NCBI GenBank assembly: GCA_905182035.1
Contig: CAJIZL010000021.1
Location: 1-58,804, forward strand
Source of the DNA: Oceanospirillaceae bacterium ASP10-02a
GTDB lineage: Bacteria; Pseudomonadota; Gammaproteobacteria; Pseudomonadales; Balneatricaceae
Direction: 5' to 3'
Length of the DNA stretch: 58,804 nucleotides
Below the pieces are notes generated by a model, which did not search any database, was not told the DNA's origin, and saw nothing but the letters and a program-made list of their open reading frames with translations. The translations under genes and the position numbers were made by a program. This document shows positions 36,486 through 45,858 of the stretch, piece by piece. Numbering within the stretch: position 1 is the first letter of the stretch; each line of letters starts with the position of its first letter.

Positions 36486-37586
36486 TTATTTTGCAAGCCA
36501 AGCTTGAAACTTACCTTCGATATCGTCCTTATAATCTGCCCAGAAAGCATAGTTCATGAGGAACGTATTTTTCGAGTTGGCAGGGTCAGTAGGCATGTGA
36601 GGTGCCATATCGATACCCAACTCCGCATGCTTATCAACTAAAGCGGCTGATGACGCGCGGGTTGGTCCATAGCTAATCCATTTGGATTGGTCAGCAAGGC
36701 GCTGAGTGTCCGTTGCAAACTTCACATAGTCCAGAGCTCGTGCTTCACGCTCAGGGCTTAGACCGGTAGGAATAATCCAGCCGTCAAGGTCATAAATCTG
36801 ACCGTCCCAAAGCATTGAAACAGGTTGCTTGTCTTCTTCGATCAAGGCGAACAAACGGCCATTAAAAGTTGAGCCCATGACGACTTCGCCATCGGCTAAC
36901 AATTGTGGCGTATCAGCACCTGCAGACCACCAGATCACATCGTCTTTGATGGTATCTAGTTTTGCAAGAGCTTGGTCCTGACCAGCTTCTGTTTCCAGTG
37001 TTGGATAGATATCTGCTTTGGCAACGCCATCACACAGAAGGGCCCATTCCATGTTGGAAAGAGCACCTTTTTTCAATGAGCGTTTGCCAGGATAAGTTTC
37101 TGTATCAAAGATCGCGCAGATGCTTGTTGGAGGCGTACTGCCAACCATATCGTTGCGGAAGCCCACAGTATAAGAGTAAACAATCTGCGGAATAAAGCAT
37201 GGCGAAACAATAAAAGAACCAAAATCTACTGACGCAGGAGTTCCATCTGGTGCATCGGCTAGCATAGAATCGTGATCGATTTCCATTGCAAGACCTTCGT
37301 CGCAAAGCTGCATCGCAGGACCAGCTTCAACGTCGACAACATCCCAAGTTAGGTTACCCGCTTCTTTCATAGCACGCAATTTTGCGACAGCTGTACCTGC
37401 ACTCTCATCATTAATGATAGTGACGCCAGTCATTGCCGAATAGGGCTCATGGTATGCTTTTAGTTGTGATTTAGAATAGGCGCCGCCCCATGACACGATG
37501 GTCATTTCCTCGTGCGACCCTGCAAGTGCTAATCCAGCGGGTAGCGATAGCGCCACTGTCACTAGAACAGTTTTTGTGAATTTCAT
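36486..37586 (-). CDS. ABC transporter substrate-binding protein, PotD-like
   Basis: 366 residues with a signal peptide ending GLALA-GSHEE. The mature protein begins MTIVSWGGAYSKSQLKAY, a usual start for the PotD/PotF branch of periplasmic binding proteins. DDVIWWSAGADTPQLLADGEV and SMLWDGQIYDLDGWIIP line the expected ligand cleft. Ligand cannot be named; polyamines or related amines are the family norm. GGGAGAA on the coding strand precedes the ATG. Confidence 0.87.
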   Translation of the reverse strand: MKFTKTVLVTVALSLPAGLALAGSHEEMTIVSWGGAYSKSQLKAYHEPYSAMTGVTIINDESAGTAVAKLRAMKEAGNLTWDVVDVEAGPAMQLCDEGLAMEIDHDSMLADAPDGTPASVDFGSFIVSPCFIPQIVYSYTVGFRNDMVGSTPPTSICAIFDTETYPGKRSLKKGALSNMEWALLCDGVAKADIYPTLETEAGQDQALAKLDTIKDDVIWWSAGADTPQLLADGEVVMGSTFNGRLFALIEEDKQPVSMLWDGQIYDLDGWIIPTGLSPEREARALDYVKFATDTQRLADQSKWISYGPTRASSAALVDKHAELGIDMAPHMPTDPANSKNTFLMNYAFWADYKDDIEGKFQAWLAK

Positions 37587-37701
37587 TACATTCTCCCGAA
37601 GTAGCCCGTTTTATTTTTAGGATAGGATCTGCGTTACGGGCAGAACAAAAGATCCACATGTAAGAGACGTCCCTAATGGGACGCACTCAATCATTCAAGT
37701 C

Positions 37702-38805
37702 TCAGGCGTCTAGAGCCCGACAATCCGACGGCAACCAGCCGATGTCAATATGGGAACCAGGTTCCAGCCGAACCTGATCCGGCGCGTTGCGGGTCTTTAC
37801 AATAAAATTGTCATTACCAGCTACCCGCAGGCGAGTACGGAACATATCACCCATATAGATGAATTCGAGTACCTCTGCACTGAGCGTATGCGCACCGGGC
37901 TGAAAGCGTTCTTTGTTAAACTCGACCCGTTCAGGCCGGATTGACACCCGAGTGCGCTCACCAGCTTTGGTGACATTGACAGGGTTGCAATCGATCAATT
38001 TTCCGTCGTTCAATTGAACCAGAGCAACACCGCTAGAAATTTCTTTCACCACGCCTTCCAACGTGTTGTTCTCGCCTATAAACTGCGCCACAAAACTGTT
38101 TTGCGGAGATTCATATAATTCTGCAGGCGGGGCCAATTGCTGGATCCGCCCATCGTTAAATACCGCAACCCGGTCTGACATGGTCAGCGCCTCGGTCTGG
38201 TCATGTGTCACATAGACCACCGTAATCCCAAGATTTTCGGCAATCCGCTTAATTTCGAACTGCATATGTTCGCGTAACTGCTTATCCAGCGCTCCTAAAG
38301 GCTCATCCATCAACACCAATTCAGCCTCAAATACAAGCGCACGCGCAAGTGCTACACGCTGTTGCTGACCGCCAGATAACTGGGCTGGTCTGCGGCCCCC
38401 AAACTCACCCATTTGCACCATTTCAAGCGCCCGCTTTACTTTGGCCTCGCGATCAGCTTTGCCAATTTTTCGCACCTCAAGCGGAAACGCGAGATTCTCA
38501 GCCACAGTCATATGGGGGAACAGCGCATAATTCTGAAACACCATCCCGATTCCACGCTTATGCGGCGGAATATTATTGATCGAGATTCCGTCCAGCATTA
38601 TGTCACCGTGGGTCGCCGTCTCAAAACCGGCCAGCATCATCAGACAGGTGGTTTTCCCCGACCCAGAGGGTCCCAACATAGTCAGAAACTCGCCTCTTGG
38701 CATTGACAGGTTTAAGTCTTTCACTACCAACGACAACCCATCGTAACTTTTCTGTACGCGATCAAATTTTACGAAAGCATCGGTTTCACTCGTCTTGCTT
38801 GTCAA
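37702..38805 (-). CDS. ABC transporter ATPase, PotA-like
   Basis: 367 residues. Walker A GPSGSGKTTCLMMLAG, Q-loop QNYALFPHMTV, signature LSGGQQQRVALARAL, Walker B LVLMDEPLGALD and switch His in VYVTHDQTEALTMSD are all present. The C-terminal TOBE domain (RVSIRPERV) is typical of PotA/MalK-type ATPases. First gene of the importer operon, transcribed ahead of the binding protein and the two permeases. Confidence 0.93.
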   Translation of the reverse strand: MTSKTSETDAFVKFDRVQKSYDGLSLVVKDLNLSMPRGEFLTMLGPSGSGKTTCLMMLAGFETATHGDIMLDGISINNIPPHKRGIGMVFQNYALFPHMTVAENLAFPLEVRKIGKADREAKVKRALEMVQMGEFGGRRPAQLSGGQQQRVALARALVFEAELVLMDEPLGALDKQLREHMQFEIKRIAENLGITVVYVTHDQTEALTMSDRVAVFNDGRIQQLAPPAELYESPQNSFVAQFIGENNTLEGVVKEISSGVALVQLNDGKLIDCNPVNVTKAGERTRVSIRPERVEFNKERFQPGAHTLSAEVLEFIYMGDMFRTRLRVAGNDNFIVKTRNAPDQVRLEPGSHIDIGWLPSDCRALDA

Positions 38806-39157
38806 AAACTAACACCTTATTTTTTATGTCGCCGTTGAATTTAACCGCCACGATTGCTTGCAAAACATGATGCTTTATTTTTTATCCAAAAGCAAATGCT
38901 AGCGCCAACAATGACGGCCCTATACGACAAGTCTGCGATGGAATTGCCAAAGGACGAGAATGGGTTACAACGCGCAGGAACCATAGCCCAGCGCATTTTG
39001 AATGCCCCTATACTGTCCAAACTTCACCAGCGTAGCTATTTCCAGCTACGGCTTGATTAAGGTCGGTAGTCTAGGCCTCCTTTTAAATTGTTTAAATGTT
39101 AAGTTAATTACATTAACTTAACTAAAAGGTTAACTAACTATACAAGTCGACACTAAT
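38806..39157 (+). other. Intergenic region upstream of the ABC importer, no convincing gene
   Basis: 352 bases. A 68-codon frame (38854-39060, +) has no recognisable domain and no ribosome site, and is not called. The region must hold the importer promoter, and it includes an AT-rich palindrome near the end. Confidence 0.45.
39098..39122. promoter_or_regulatory. AT-rich palindrome, possible operator
   Basis: GTTAAGTTAAT-TAC-ATTAACTTAAC: two perfect 11-base arms with a three-base centre, 36 bases beyond the stop of the short-chain dehydrogenase gene. It has no GC-rich stem or T-run, so it is more like a protein-binding site than a terminator. Confidence 0.4.
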
Positions 39158-39937
39158 TTAGTAAGTGGCCAAGCTGTGAGTGTCACCGTCGACTGTCAGA
39201 CTTTGGCCGGATATTTTTGCACCTAAATCAGAAAAGCTAAATAAAATCATATTAGCTATGTCTTCGGCGTCTACAAATGTCGTCATGGAGGTATTTTGTA
39301 CGTTATCTTGGCGCACCTTATGTAAACTCTCACCAGTAGCTTTGGCAATACTACTGATGACGCGGTCCATACGCTCTCCGTTTACTGAACCTGGACAAAT
39401 ACAATTAACCCGTACATTAAATGGGCCAAGTTCCATGGCCATGGTTTTGCTTAACCCAACAATGGCCCACTTTGCGCTAGCATAGGGGCTACGCATAGGG
39501 TAACCATAAAGCCCTGCGGTGGAAGATAAGTTCATAATAGCGCCACCGTGTTTCTTGATTAGTGGGATGGCGTGTTTTGAGACATAAAAGGTAGCATGCA
39601 AGTTAACATCAAAGGTGGCTTTCCATGCTTCAATGTCTAGGGTTTCAATAGGTCCTGCTGGTCCTGAAACACCAGCGTTATTCACCAAAAAATCTAGTTC
39701 TCCAGAAAAATCCTGTTGTAATTGGGCAAACATGGCGTCTACCTCATCTGGTTTTGCAACATTGGTTATACTAGTGAGTAGCAGAGGGTAGTGTTGTTTA
39801 AAATCAGCCAATGCCTGGGCATCAATATCGCACACGTGTACCTGCGCTCCAGCATTCATCAAAGCAATTGCTGTAGCTTTGCCTATACCTGTAGCACCTG
39901 CTGTAATCAACACTTTCTTATTTGTAATACCTTCCAT
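39158..39937 (-). CDS. Short-chain dehydrogenase/reductase (SDR)
   Basis: 259 residues, classical SDR: cofactor motif TAGATGIGKATAIALM near the N-terminus, Asp in CDID (favouring NAD(H)), NNAGVSGP, catalytic Ser in LSSTAGL, and YASAK (Tyr-x-x-x-Lys) followed by the PGSVNGERMD loop. It oxidises an alcohol or reduces a ketone of unknown structure. It is divergent from the aldehyde dehydrogenase gene, with which it may act in sequence. Confidence 0.88.
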   Translation of the reverse strand: MEGITNKKVLITAGATGIGKATAIALMNAGAQVHVCDIDAQALADFKQHYPLLLTSITNVAKPDEVDAMFAQLQQDFSGELDFLVNNAGVSGPAGPIETLDIEAWKATFDVNLHATFYVSKHAIPLIKKHGGAIMNLSSTAGLYGYPMRSPYASAKWAIVGLSKTMAMELGPFNVRVNCICPGSVNGERMDRVISSIAKATGESLHKVRQDNVQNTSMTTFVDAEDIANMILFSFSDLGAKISGQSLTVDGDTHSLATY

Positions 39938-40079
39938 ATATGCACTCCAATGTTGCTAATGGGTTTGATAGTGAACGAGGTTAAATCGGTGAGCTTGTAT
40001 ATATCCGCAGTAAATTTGTCTGTTTTTGATAAGAAATCAGACGCTTGGTACCGATACACTGCCTGACACCTGTCCAATT

Positions 40080-41519
40080 ATGAGCATTTATATGACTAAG
40101 CTAAACTTCTATATTAACGGTAACTGGTGTGAGCCTTTGACCAGCACACAGCTTTTAGACGTAATTAATCCCGCCACAGAGGCAACTTTTGCTGAGGTGT
40201 GCCTTGCTAATGCCGACGATGCAGAGGCTGCGATCAATGCCGCAGCCAATGCCTTTGAAACGTGGAGCCAGACTTCCTTGCAGCAGCGAATACTCAAGGT
40301 AGAAGTATTTTTAGCTGCCTACCAGAAACACTATGAATCTATGGCTAAGGCTATTACTGAAGAAATGGGTGCACCAGCTTCTATGTCCTACGACATTCAA
40401 ACAGAGACTGGCGTAGGTCACACACAAGCCCATTTGGAATATGCTAGGACTAATTTATTGGACGAGCCCATTGGTGAATATGGTCAGCTATTCAAAGAGC
40501 CCATTGGGGTTTGTGTACTGATTACTCCCTGGAATTGGCCTATTAACCAAATTATTTGCAAAGTCATCCCGGCCTTATTAGCTGGCTGTACCATGGTGCT
40601 TAAGCCGAGTGAATTAACGCCTATATCTGCACAACTATTTGCCGAGTGTATCCACGAAGCGGGCATTCCAGAGGGGGTGTTTAATATGATACATGGCACT
40701 GGTGCGGGAATAGGTGACTATATGACTAGTCATCCATTAGTCGATATGGTGTCTTTCACTGGATCTACTAGGGCGGGTGTTGAAATTGCCAAGTCCGCTG
40801 CTGCAAGCGTTAAGCGCGTAAGCCAAGAACTAGGTGGTAAGTCTGCCAATATTATCTTTGCTGATGCCGACCTGAGTGCTCAAGTAGAATTAGGTGTGCA
40901 GGCCTGCATGCTTAACAGTGGCCAGAGTTGTGATGCTCCGACGCGCATGTTGGTGGAGGCCAGCGTATATGATCAAGTTGCAGCGCTGGCTTTAGCTACA
41001 GTAGAAACGATAACCTTAGGAAACCCGCAACAGCAAGGTGACCACTTGGGTCCAGTTATATCACAACCCCATTGGCATAAAGTGCAAGGTTTAATCCAAG
41101 TGGGCATAGATGAGGGAGCCACTTTGTTAACTGGCGGCGTGGGTAAACCCCAAGGTTTTGAGCAAGGTTATTACGTTAAACCGACGCTGTTTGGCGATGT
41201 GAATAACGCTATGGCTATTGCCCAAGAAGAAGTTTTTGGCCCAGTATTAGTATTGATTCCTTTTGCTGATGAGGCAGAAGCGATCAGCATCGCTAATGAC
41301 AGCCCATACGGTTTAGGAGCCTATGTGTCTACCCAAGACATGGATAAAGCTCATCGTGTGGCTCGGCAATTGAGAGCCGGCACAGTACACATTAACATGG
41401 CCGATTTGGAATACTGCATGCCTTTTGGTGGTTACAAACAATCAGGTAATGGGCGTGAATACGCAGGTTTTGGACTCCACGAATTTCAGGAAATAAAAGC
41501 CATTGCGGGCTACCGCTAA
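40080..41519 (+). CDS. NAD(P)-dependent aldehyde dehydrogenase
   Basis: 479 residues from ATG 40080 (an ATG at 40092 gives 475). The ALDH fold shows TPWNWPINQI, the oxyanion Asn region, FTGSTRAG, QELGGKSANI (general base Glu) and the nucleophile Cys284 in GQSCDAP. It lies between the divergent SDR gene and a 3-hydroxyisobutyrate dehydrogenase-like gene that follows after 18 bases. Substrate unknown; a small branched or amino-aldehyde is possible. The first methionine of the frame (40026) lacks a ribosome site and is not used. Confidence 0.9.
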   Translation: MSIYMTKLNFYINGNWCEPLTSTQLLDVINPATEATFAEVCLANADDAEAAINAAANAFETWSQTSLQQRILKVEVFLAAYQKHYESMAKAITEEMGAPASMSYDIQTETGVGHTQAHLEYARTNLLDEPIGEYGQLFKEPIGVCVLITPWNWPINQIICKVIPALLAGCTMVLKPSELTPISAQLFAECIHEAGIPEGVFNMIHGTGAGIGDYMTSHPLVDMVSFTGSTRAGVEIAKSAAASVKRVSQELGGKSANIIFADADLSAQVELGVQACMLNSGQSCDAPTRMLVEASVYDQVAALALATVETITLGNPQQQGDHLGPVISQPHWHKVQGLIQVGIDEGATLLTGGVGKPQGFEQGYYVKPTLFGDVNNAMAIAQEEVFGPVLVLIPFADEAEAISIANDSPYGLGAYVSTQDMDKAHRVARQLRAGTVHINMADLEYCMPFGGYKQSGNGREYAGFGLHEFQEIKAIAGYR

Positions 41520-41537
41520 GCCACTAGGAATAATGAA

Positions 41538-42512
41538 ATGAAAATAGGTTTTATAGGGCTAGGTAATGTAGGTAGTAAGTTAGCAGGTAGTTTATTGCGT
41601 AATGGTTATGAGGTCATAGTCCGAGACCTGAACGATGATTTTGTGGCCGATTTTGCAGTGCGTGGAGCCCACACTGCCGATTCTCCAAAACAGCTTGCCC
41701 AAGCTAGCGACATCATTATTACGTGTTTGCCGTCTCCAGACGCCTGCTCTGCAGTGATGGAAGGAACGGAGGCTGAAGAAGGGGTCATTGCAGGTTTGTC
41801 TGCTGGTAAAATATGGCTGGAAATGTCTACCACAGACGAGAGCGAGATACGGCGTATTGGCGAACTGGTAAAGGCTGCAGGCGCAGAACCTGTAGACTGT
41901 CCGGTGTCTGGCGGTTGTCACCGTGCTGACACAGGTAATATTTCTATTTTTGCAGGCTGCAGTCGGGCGGCATTTGAGCGAGTCTTACCTGTGCTTACCA
42001 CCTTGGGTCGAAGAGTATTACACACTGGGGAGCTAGGTACGGCATCAAAATTAAAGGTGGTCACCAACTATCTAGCAACGGCGCACCTAGTGGCATTAGG
42101 GGAGGCTTTAACGGCCTGTAAGGTCATGGGTTTGGACATGAATGTGAGTTACGAAGCTATCAAAGCCTCCTCTGGCACCTCCTTTGTTCACGAAACAGAA
42201 TCTCAAGTGATTCTTAATGGCTCGCGAGACATTAACTTTACCGTTGACCTAGTCCTTAAAGACGTTGGCCTCTTCAATACCTTGACTCAAAGGGAAGGTA
42301 TGAAGTTAGATTTGGCACCGTTATTGGTTGATATTTTTAGCCAAGCGCAAGCTGAATGGGGACCTCGAGAAAAGTCTCCCAATATTATCCGGCGTTATGA
42401 AGAACCCATGGGCGTTAAAGTGTTAGGCCATGGTTTTCCAGCCGATATCCTTGATGATGAGCCAGAAGAAACTGGCCATGAGCTGATGGTGCTAGGCCGA
42501 CAAGATGGTTAG
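41538..42512 (+). CDS. NAD(P)-dependent beta-hydroxyacid dehydrogenase (3-hydroxyisobutyrate dehydrogenase family)
   Basis: 324 residues, slightly longer than the usual 290-300 because of a C-terminal extension after the SQAQAEWG segment. Cofactor motif GFIGLGNVGSKLAGSLL; substrate loop DCPVSGGCHRADTGNISIFAG; catalytic Lys in SKLKVVTNYL. Members oxidise beta-hydroxyacids such as 3-hydroxyisobutyrate, tartronate semialdehyde (reduction) or sulfolactaldehyde (reduction). It forms a two-gene unit with the aldehyde dehydrogenase. Confidence 0.88.
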   Translation: MKIGFIGLGNVGSKLAGSLLRNGYEVIVRDLNDDFVADFAVRGAHTADSPKQLAQASDIIITCLPSPDACSAVMEGTEAEEGVIAGLSAGKIWLEMSTTDESEIRRIGELVKAAGAEPVDCPVSGGCHRADTGNISIFAGCSRAAFERVLPVLTTLGRRVLHTGELGTASKLKVVTNYLATAHLVALGEALTACKVMGLDMNVSYEAIKASSGTSFVHETESQVILNGSRDINFTVDLVLKDVGLFNTLTQREGMKLDLAPLLVDIFSQAQAEWGPREKSPNIIRRYEEPMGVKVLGHGFPADILDDEPEETGHELMVLGRQDG

Positions 42513-42533
42513 TCTAGTCCAGCAGTACTTAAC

Positions 42534-45092
42534 TCAAGTTTTGCGCAAGGCACGGTTAGTTTTAGCCGTTGCCAAAGCTTGGGTGGGATCATCTGGCCAG
42601 GGGTGCCTTGGGTAGCGCCCCTTCATTTCTTTTTTAATCTCTGTGTAACTGGTAGTCCAAAAATGGGCTAAGTCTTGAGTGACTTGTAAAACGTGCCCGC
42701 CAGGTGATAACAAATGCACTTGTAAGGCGGTGCCGTAACCGATACTGGGGGCCTCTTGCATGCCAAAGAGCTCTTGTAACTTAACAGCCAATACAGGAGG
42801 GTGCTGACTATAATCAATAGTGTGAGCGTTACCCGAAGGTACGGTGAAACGAGCGGGGGCTAACTGCTCTAGTTGGCTGGGTAAGGGCCAAGGTAAAAGG
42901 TTGGACAATATTTGTTTTAAATTCAACCGTTTTAGGTCCTTAAGGTGAGTGGTTTTATCTAAAAAGGGCCCAAGCCAATCCCCTAAGGTGTCGGTTAACC
43001 TTTGTGGCGATACATCAGGCCATGGGTTGGGTGCTCCAGCGCTACTAGGGTAGCTTTGGTGCAATAACTGTACCTTGGCTTGCCAGTTGAGGGTGTCTTT
43101 ATCCCAGTTCAATGGCGATAATTTTAATTGCGTTACATAAAGGCAAGTTGCATCAATTAGAGCTTGAGGCTCCACCTTGGTGATGCGTTGGGTATTAACT
43201 TGAAGTTGCCCTACTTGCGTATGCCGTTCTGCAATGAGGCGATCATGTTGCTCATGCCAGAATATGTCGGTTTGTTCTTGTGTCAGGTGCTTTAAAGGTC
43301 CCGAAAAAAAACTAGATGGTAACTCTACCGCCAGACAAAGGCGTTGTGCATTGTCGCCTGTTTTACGCTCAAAACCGATAGTGCTGGCTACTGCTAGCCA
43401 TGGTGAGCCACCGGTTGATTGCTGGCATGTCACCCGTTTACCGTTAGCGAGTTTGTATTGTTTTGGGTCTGACGTTTGTTGCGCAATACGTTCTGGCCAA
43501 GCATGGGCAACTAAAATAGCGGCTAATTGGCTGGGGTTGTAGTGGTGGCTAATAGGTGGCGTAGGATCTTGAGGCATCTGGTTAAACAACCGATTAGCTT
43601 GTTTGGTGAGTCGTTGGCGTATGCTCATTAGGTTGGATAGGGTAGGTTGATTACTATTGAGCCAATTCACCCGCAGCATCAAATCATAATCAGAGTCTGG
43701 GTGTGCTGATAACGGATCTTTTTCACTGAGGAGCGCTACCAACTGGCAACCTAAGAACAAGGTGTTGTAGCCTTGTGCGGTGACCAATAAATGACCTAAG
43801 CGGGGGGATAAAGGCAACTGGCTAACCCTTTCCCCATGGGGAGTGATGACAAAACCCTGGGCTAAGGGTGTCAAGGCCCCAAGCGCCACTAGAAGTTGTT
43901 CGGCCTTTTGCCATGGACCTTGTGGCGGTTGGTCCATCCATTGCATTTGTCTAGGATCAGAACAACCGAAGGCGTACAACTGTAGGCATAAATTAGTTAA
44001 ATCAGTTTGTTTTATTTCTACCGTAGCATGAGGAGCAAGGCCTTGGTGCTCTGTGTCACTCCATAAGCGATAACACGTCCCGGCACTTAGGCGTCCTGCA
44101 CGGCCAGCACGTTGTGTGGCTTGCGCACGGGACACCTTTACCGTCTTCAGGCGGCTTAGGCCAGTACGTGTGTCATACGCCATTTGGCGTGATAAACCTA
44201 GGTCAATGACGCATTCTATACCTTCAATGGTGAGACTAGTTTCAGCAATATTAGTGGCTAGAACAATCTTTCGTTTGCCCTTAGCTGCTGGGCTAATGGC
44301 CTGTTGTTGCTGTTCCATGGATAACTCTCCATAGAGAGGGAAGAGTTCAATTTGAGACGAACAAAGGTTAGCGAGTTGGTCTTGAGCCCGATGGATTTCT
44401 CCGCGGCCAGGTAAAAATACCAGCAAACTGCCTTGATGGTTGGTTAGAGCTTGGGCTACGGTGTCATAGAGGACGCTATAAACCTGCCCACGGCTTGGAG
44501 CAGAGCACACTTGATGTGTAGTGACCGGAAACTGGCGACCTTCGCTGATCACAATGGGCGCATTATCGAGCAACTGGCTAACGCTTTGAGCGTCCATAGT
44601 AGCGGACATGATGATAAGCTTTAGGGGGTTGTCATCGCGCAGCAGTTCGCGGCCCTGCAGGCACATGGCTAAGCTTAAATCACCGTCTAAGCTACGTTCG
44701 TGAAATTCGTCAAAGATCACAGCACCAATGCCTTCAAGGCTTGGGTCTTGTTGTAACATACGCAGTAAAACCCCGTGTGTAATGACCTCAATACGGGTAT
44801 GGGCGCTCACTTTAGTGTCCAAGCGCATGCGATAACCTACGGTGTGGCCGCAGGTTTGCTCGAGGCTTTGGGCTAAGAAGTGTGCGGTGGCAAGGGTGGC
44901 AATGCGGCGCGGTTCAATCAATAATATTTTTTGCTGGCCTAACCATGGAGCTTTGAGTATTGCTAGGGGTACACGGGTGGTTTTGCCGGCACCAGGAGGT
45001 GCAATAAGCACCACTTCATGGTGTTTCTCTAGTGCCTCACACAGCTTCGGAAGCACCTCATTAATCGGCAATGAGGTGGGCGCTGGAGGCAT
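42534..45092 (-). CDS. hrpB: ATP-dependent helicase HrpB
   Basis: 852 residues, usual for HrpB (about 810-850). DEAH/DExH-type helicase: APPGAGKTTRVPLAIL near residue 35-50, EPRRIATLATAHFLA, DEFHERSLDGDL, SATMDAQSV, NIAETSLTIEGIECVIDLG and QRAGRAGRLSAGTCYRLW, followed by the HrpB-specific C-terminal domain. Role not well defined (RNA helicase-like). It starts just beside the Lrp-domain gene on the same strand. Confidence 0.94.
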   Translation of the reverse strand: MPPAPTSLPINEVLPKLCEALEKHHEVVLIAPPGAGKTTRVPLAILKAPWLGQQKILLIEPRRIATLATAHFLAQSLEQTCGHTVGYRMRLDTKVSAHTRIEVITHGVLLRMLQQDPSLEGIGAVIFDEFHERSLDGDLSLAMCLQGRELLRDDNPLKLIIMSATMDAQSVSQLLDNAPIVISEGRQFPVTTHQVCSAPSRGQVYSVLYDTVAQALTNHQGSLLVFLPGRGEIHRAQDQLANLCSSQIELFPLYGELSMEQQQQAISPAAKGKRKIVLATNIAETSLTIEGIECVIDLGLSRQMAYDTRTGLSRLKTVKVSRAQATQRAGRAGRLSAGTCYRLWSDTEHQGLAPHATVEIKQTDLTNLCLQLYAFGCSDPRQMQWMDQPPQGPWQKAEQLLVALGALTPLAQGFVITPHGERVSQLPLSPRLGHLLVTAQGYNTLFLGCQLVALLSEKDPLSAHPDSDYDLMLRVNWLNSNQPTLSNLMSIRQRLTKQANRLFNQMPQDPTPPISHHYNPSQLAAILVAHAWPERIAQQTSDPKQYKLANGKRVTCQQSTGGSPWLAVASTIGFERKTGDNAQRLCLAVELPSSFFSGPLKHLTQEQTDIFWHEQHDRLIAERHTQVGQLQVNTQRITKVEPQALIDATCLYVTQLKLSPLNWDKDTLNWQAKVQLLHQSYPSSAGAPNPWPDVSPQRLTDTLGDWLGPFLDKTTHLKDLKRLNLKQILSNLLPWPLPSQLEQLAPARFTVPSGNAHTIDYSQHPPVLAVKLQELFGMQEAPSIGYGTALQVHLLSPGGHVLQVTQDLAHFWTTSYTEIKKEMKGRYPRHPWPDDPTQALATAKTNRALRKT

Positions 45093-45094
45093 AA

Positions 45095-45331
45095 TTAGAA
45101 GGCTTTAAACGTGAGGGTCGTCAGGGACCGAGAAATGCCTTCTATGGTTAACAGGTGGTCATTAATAAACTTGCCTACATCTTCCTCTGAGGGGATGTAT
45201 AGCTTCATTAATAAGTCATAATCGCCACTGGTCGAATACAGTTCAGAGGCAATTTCGCGTTCATAGATTGCATCAGCTACCGCGTAGGTTTTACCGGGGT
45301 TGCAACGAATTTGAACAAATACACAGGTCAT
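45095..45331 (-). CDS. Stand-alone Lrp/AsnC ligand-binding (RAM) domain protein
   Basis: 78 residues covering only the RAM/AsnC ligand-binding fold: CVFVQIRCNPGKTYAVADAI, a central SGDYDLLMKLYIP, and a C-terminal TIEGISRSLTTLTF. There is no helix-turn-helix, and the upstream region does not encode one. Single-domain RAM proteins of this size are known and may bind amino acids or modulate full Lrp proteins. Immediately upstream of hrpB (two bases), so probably one transcript. Confidence 0.8.
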   Translation of the reverse strand: MTCVFVQIRCNPGKTYAVADAIYEREIASELYSTSGDYDLLMKLYIPSEEDVGKFINDHLLTIEGISRSLTTLTFKAF

Positions 45332-45858
45332 AGTATTTCCTAAATAAACCGAAATTGAATCCAGCCCAAGACCCCATGCCAGACTCTAGTGCTGCTGGTA
45401 CATGAGCGCGGCTATAGATATGGCTAGCAGGTGCTTTGGGTATTTTACACCAGTTGCACAAGCAGGTGAGTTGATTAGTGGTTTACTTTAAAGAAAGATA
45501 TCTTTTGGCGCAACTTATTCGCTTGGTTATTAAATGACTCGTTGGCGTGCCCGGAGTCCTCCAGCCTGACAGTTTCTTTGCTATGGGTGGCGCTAAAACC
45601 CTATATTCCGGAAGCCTTTGATCCATACTGCTGGCTTTCAGCGAGATCAATCTTGTTTGAAACCACGGCACATGTTTTCAAAACAGTAATTAGTCTAAGA
45701 TGTGGGTATGAAGAATATCGCTGTCAAAATCTGTCTAGTGGTTATGGCACGGTTTGGTGTTGTTAGTGCTGGGACAAGCCTAGTTTTGATCTCGCTGAAT
45801 AACGTAAAGCTCAAGTACTTTAGCCAAAATTCCAAATATAAATAGGATTATTAGACCT
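45332..45858 (+). other. Long intergenic region, nothing recognised
   Basis: 527 bases between the divergent RAM-domain and Rieske oxygenase genes. Short open frames on both strands (for example 45542-45766 + and 45483-45671 -) show no known domain, no ribosome site and no conserved motif. It probably holds two promoters and perhaps an unrecognised small RNA or gene relic. Confidence 0.45.

Noticed and set aside
33851-38805. The importer operon as a horizontally transferred island by base composition
   Set aside because: Sampled 60-base stretches had G+C only slightly different from the flanks, so composition by eye does not support it; only the gene style hints at alphaproteobacterial kin.
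38854-39060. 68-codon open frame upstream of the ABC importer
   Set aside because: No ribosome site, no recognisable domain, and it lies in the region expected to hold the importer promoter.
45745-45760. TGGCAC followed by a GT-rich stretch, like a sigma54 -24/-12 promoter
   Set aside because: The -12 GC element is missing at the required spacing.
45483-45766. Short open frames on both strands before the Rieske gene
   Set aside because: No homology pattern, no ribosome site, and the two strands overlap; treated as chance.
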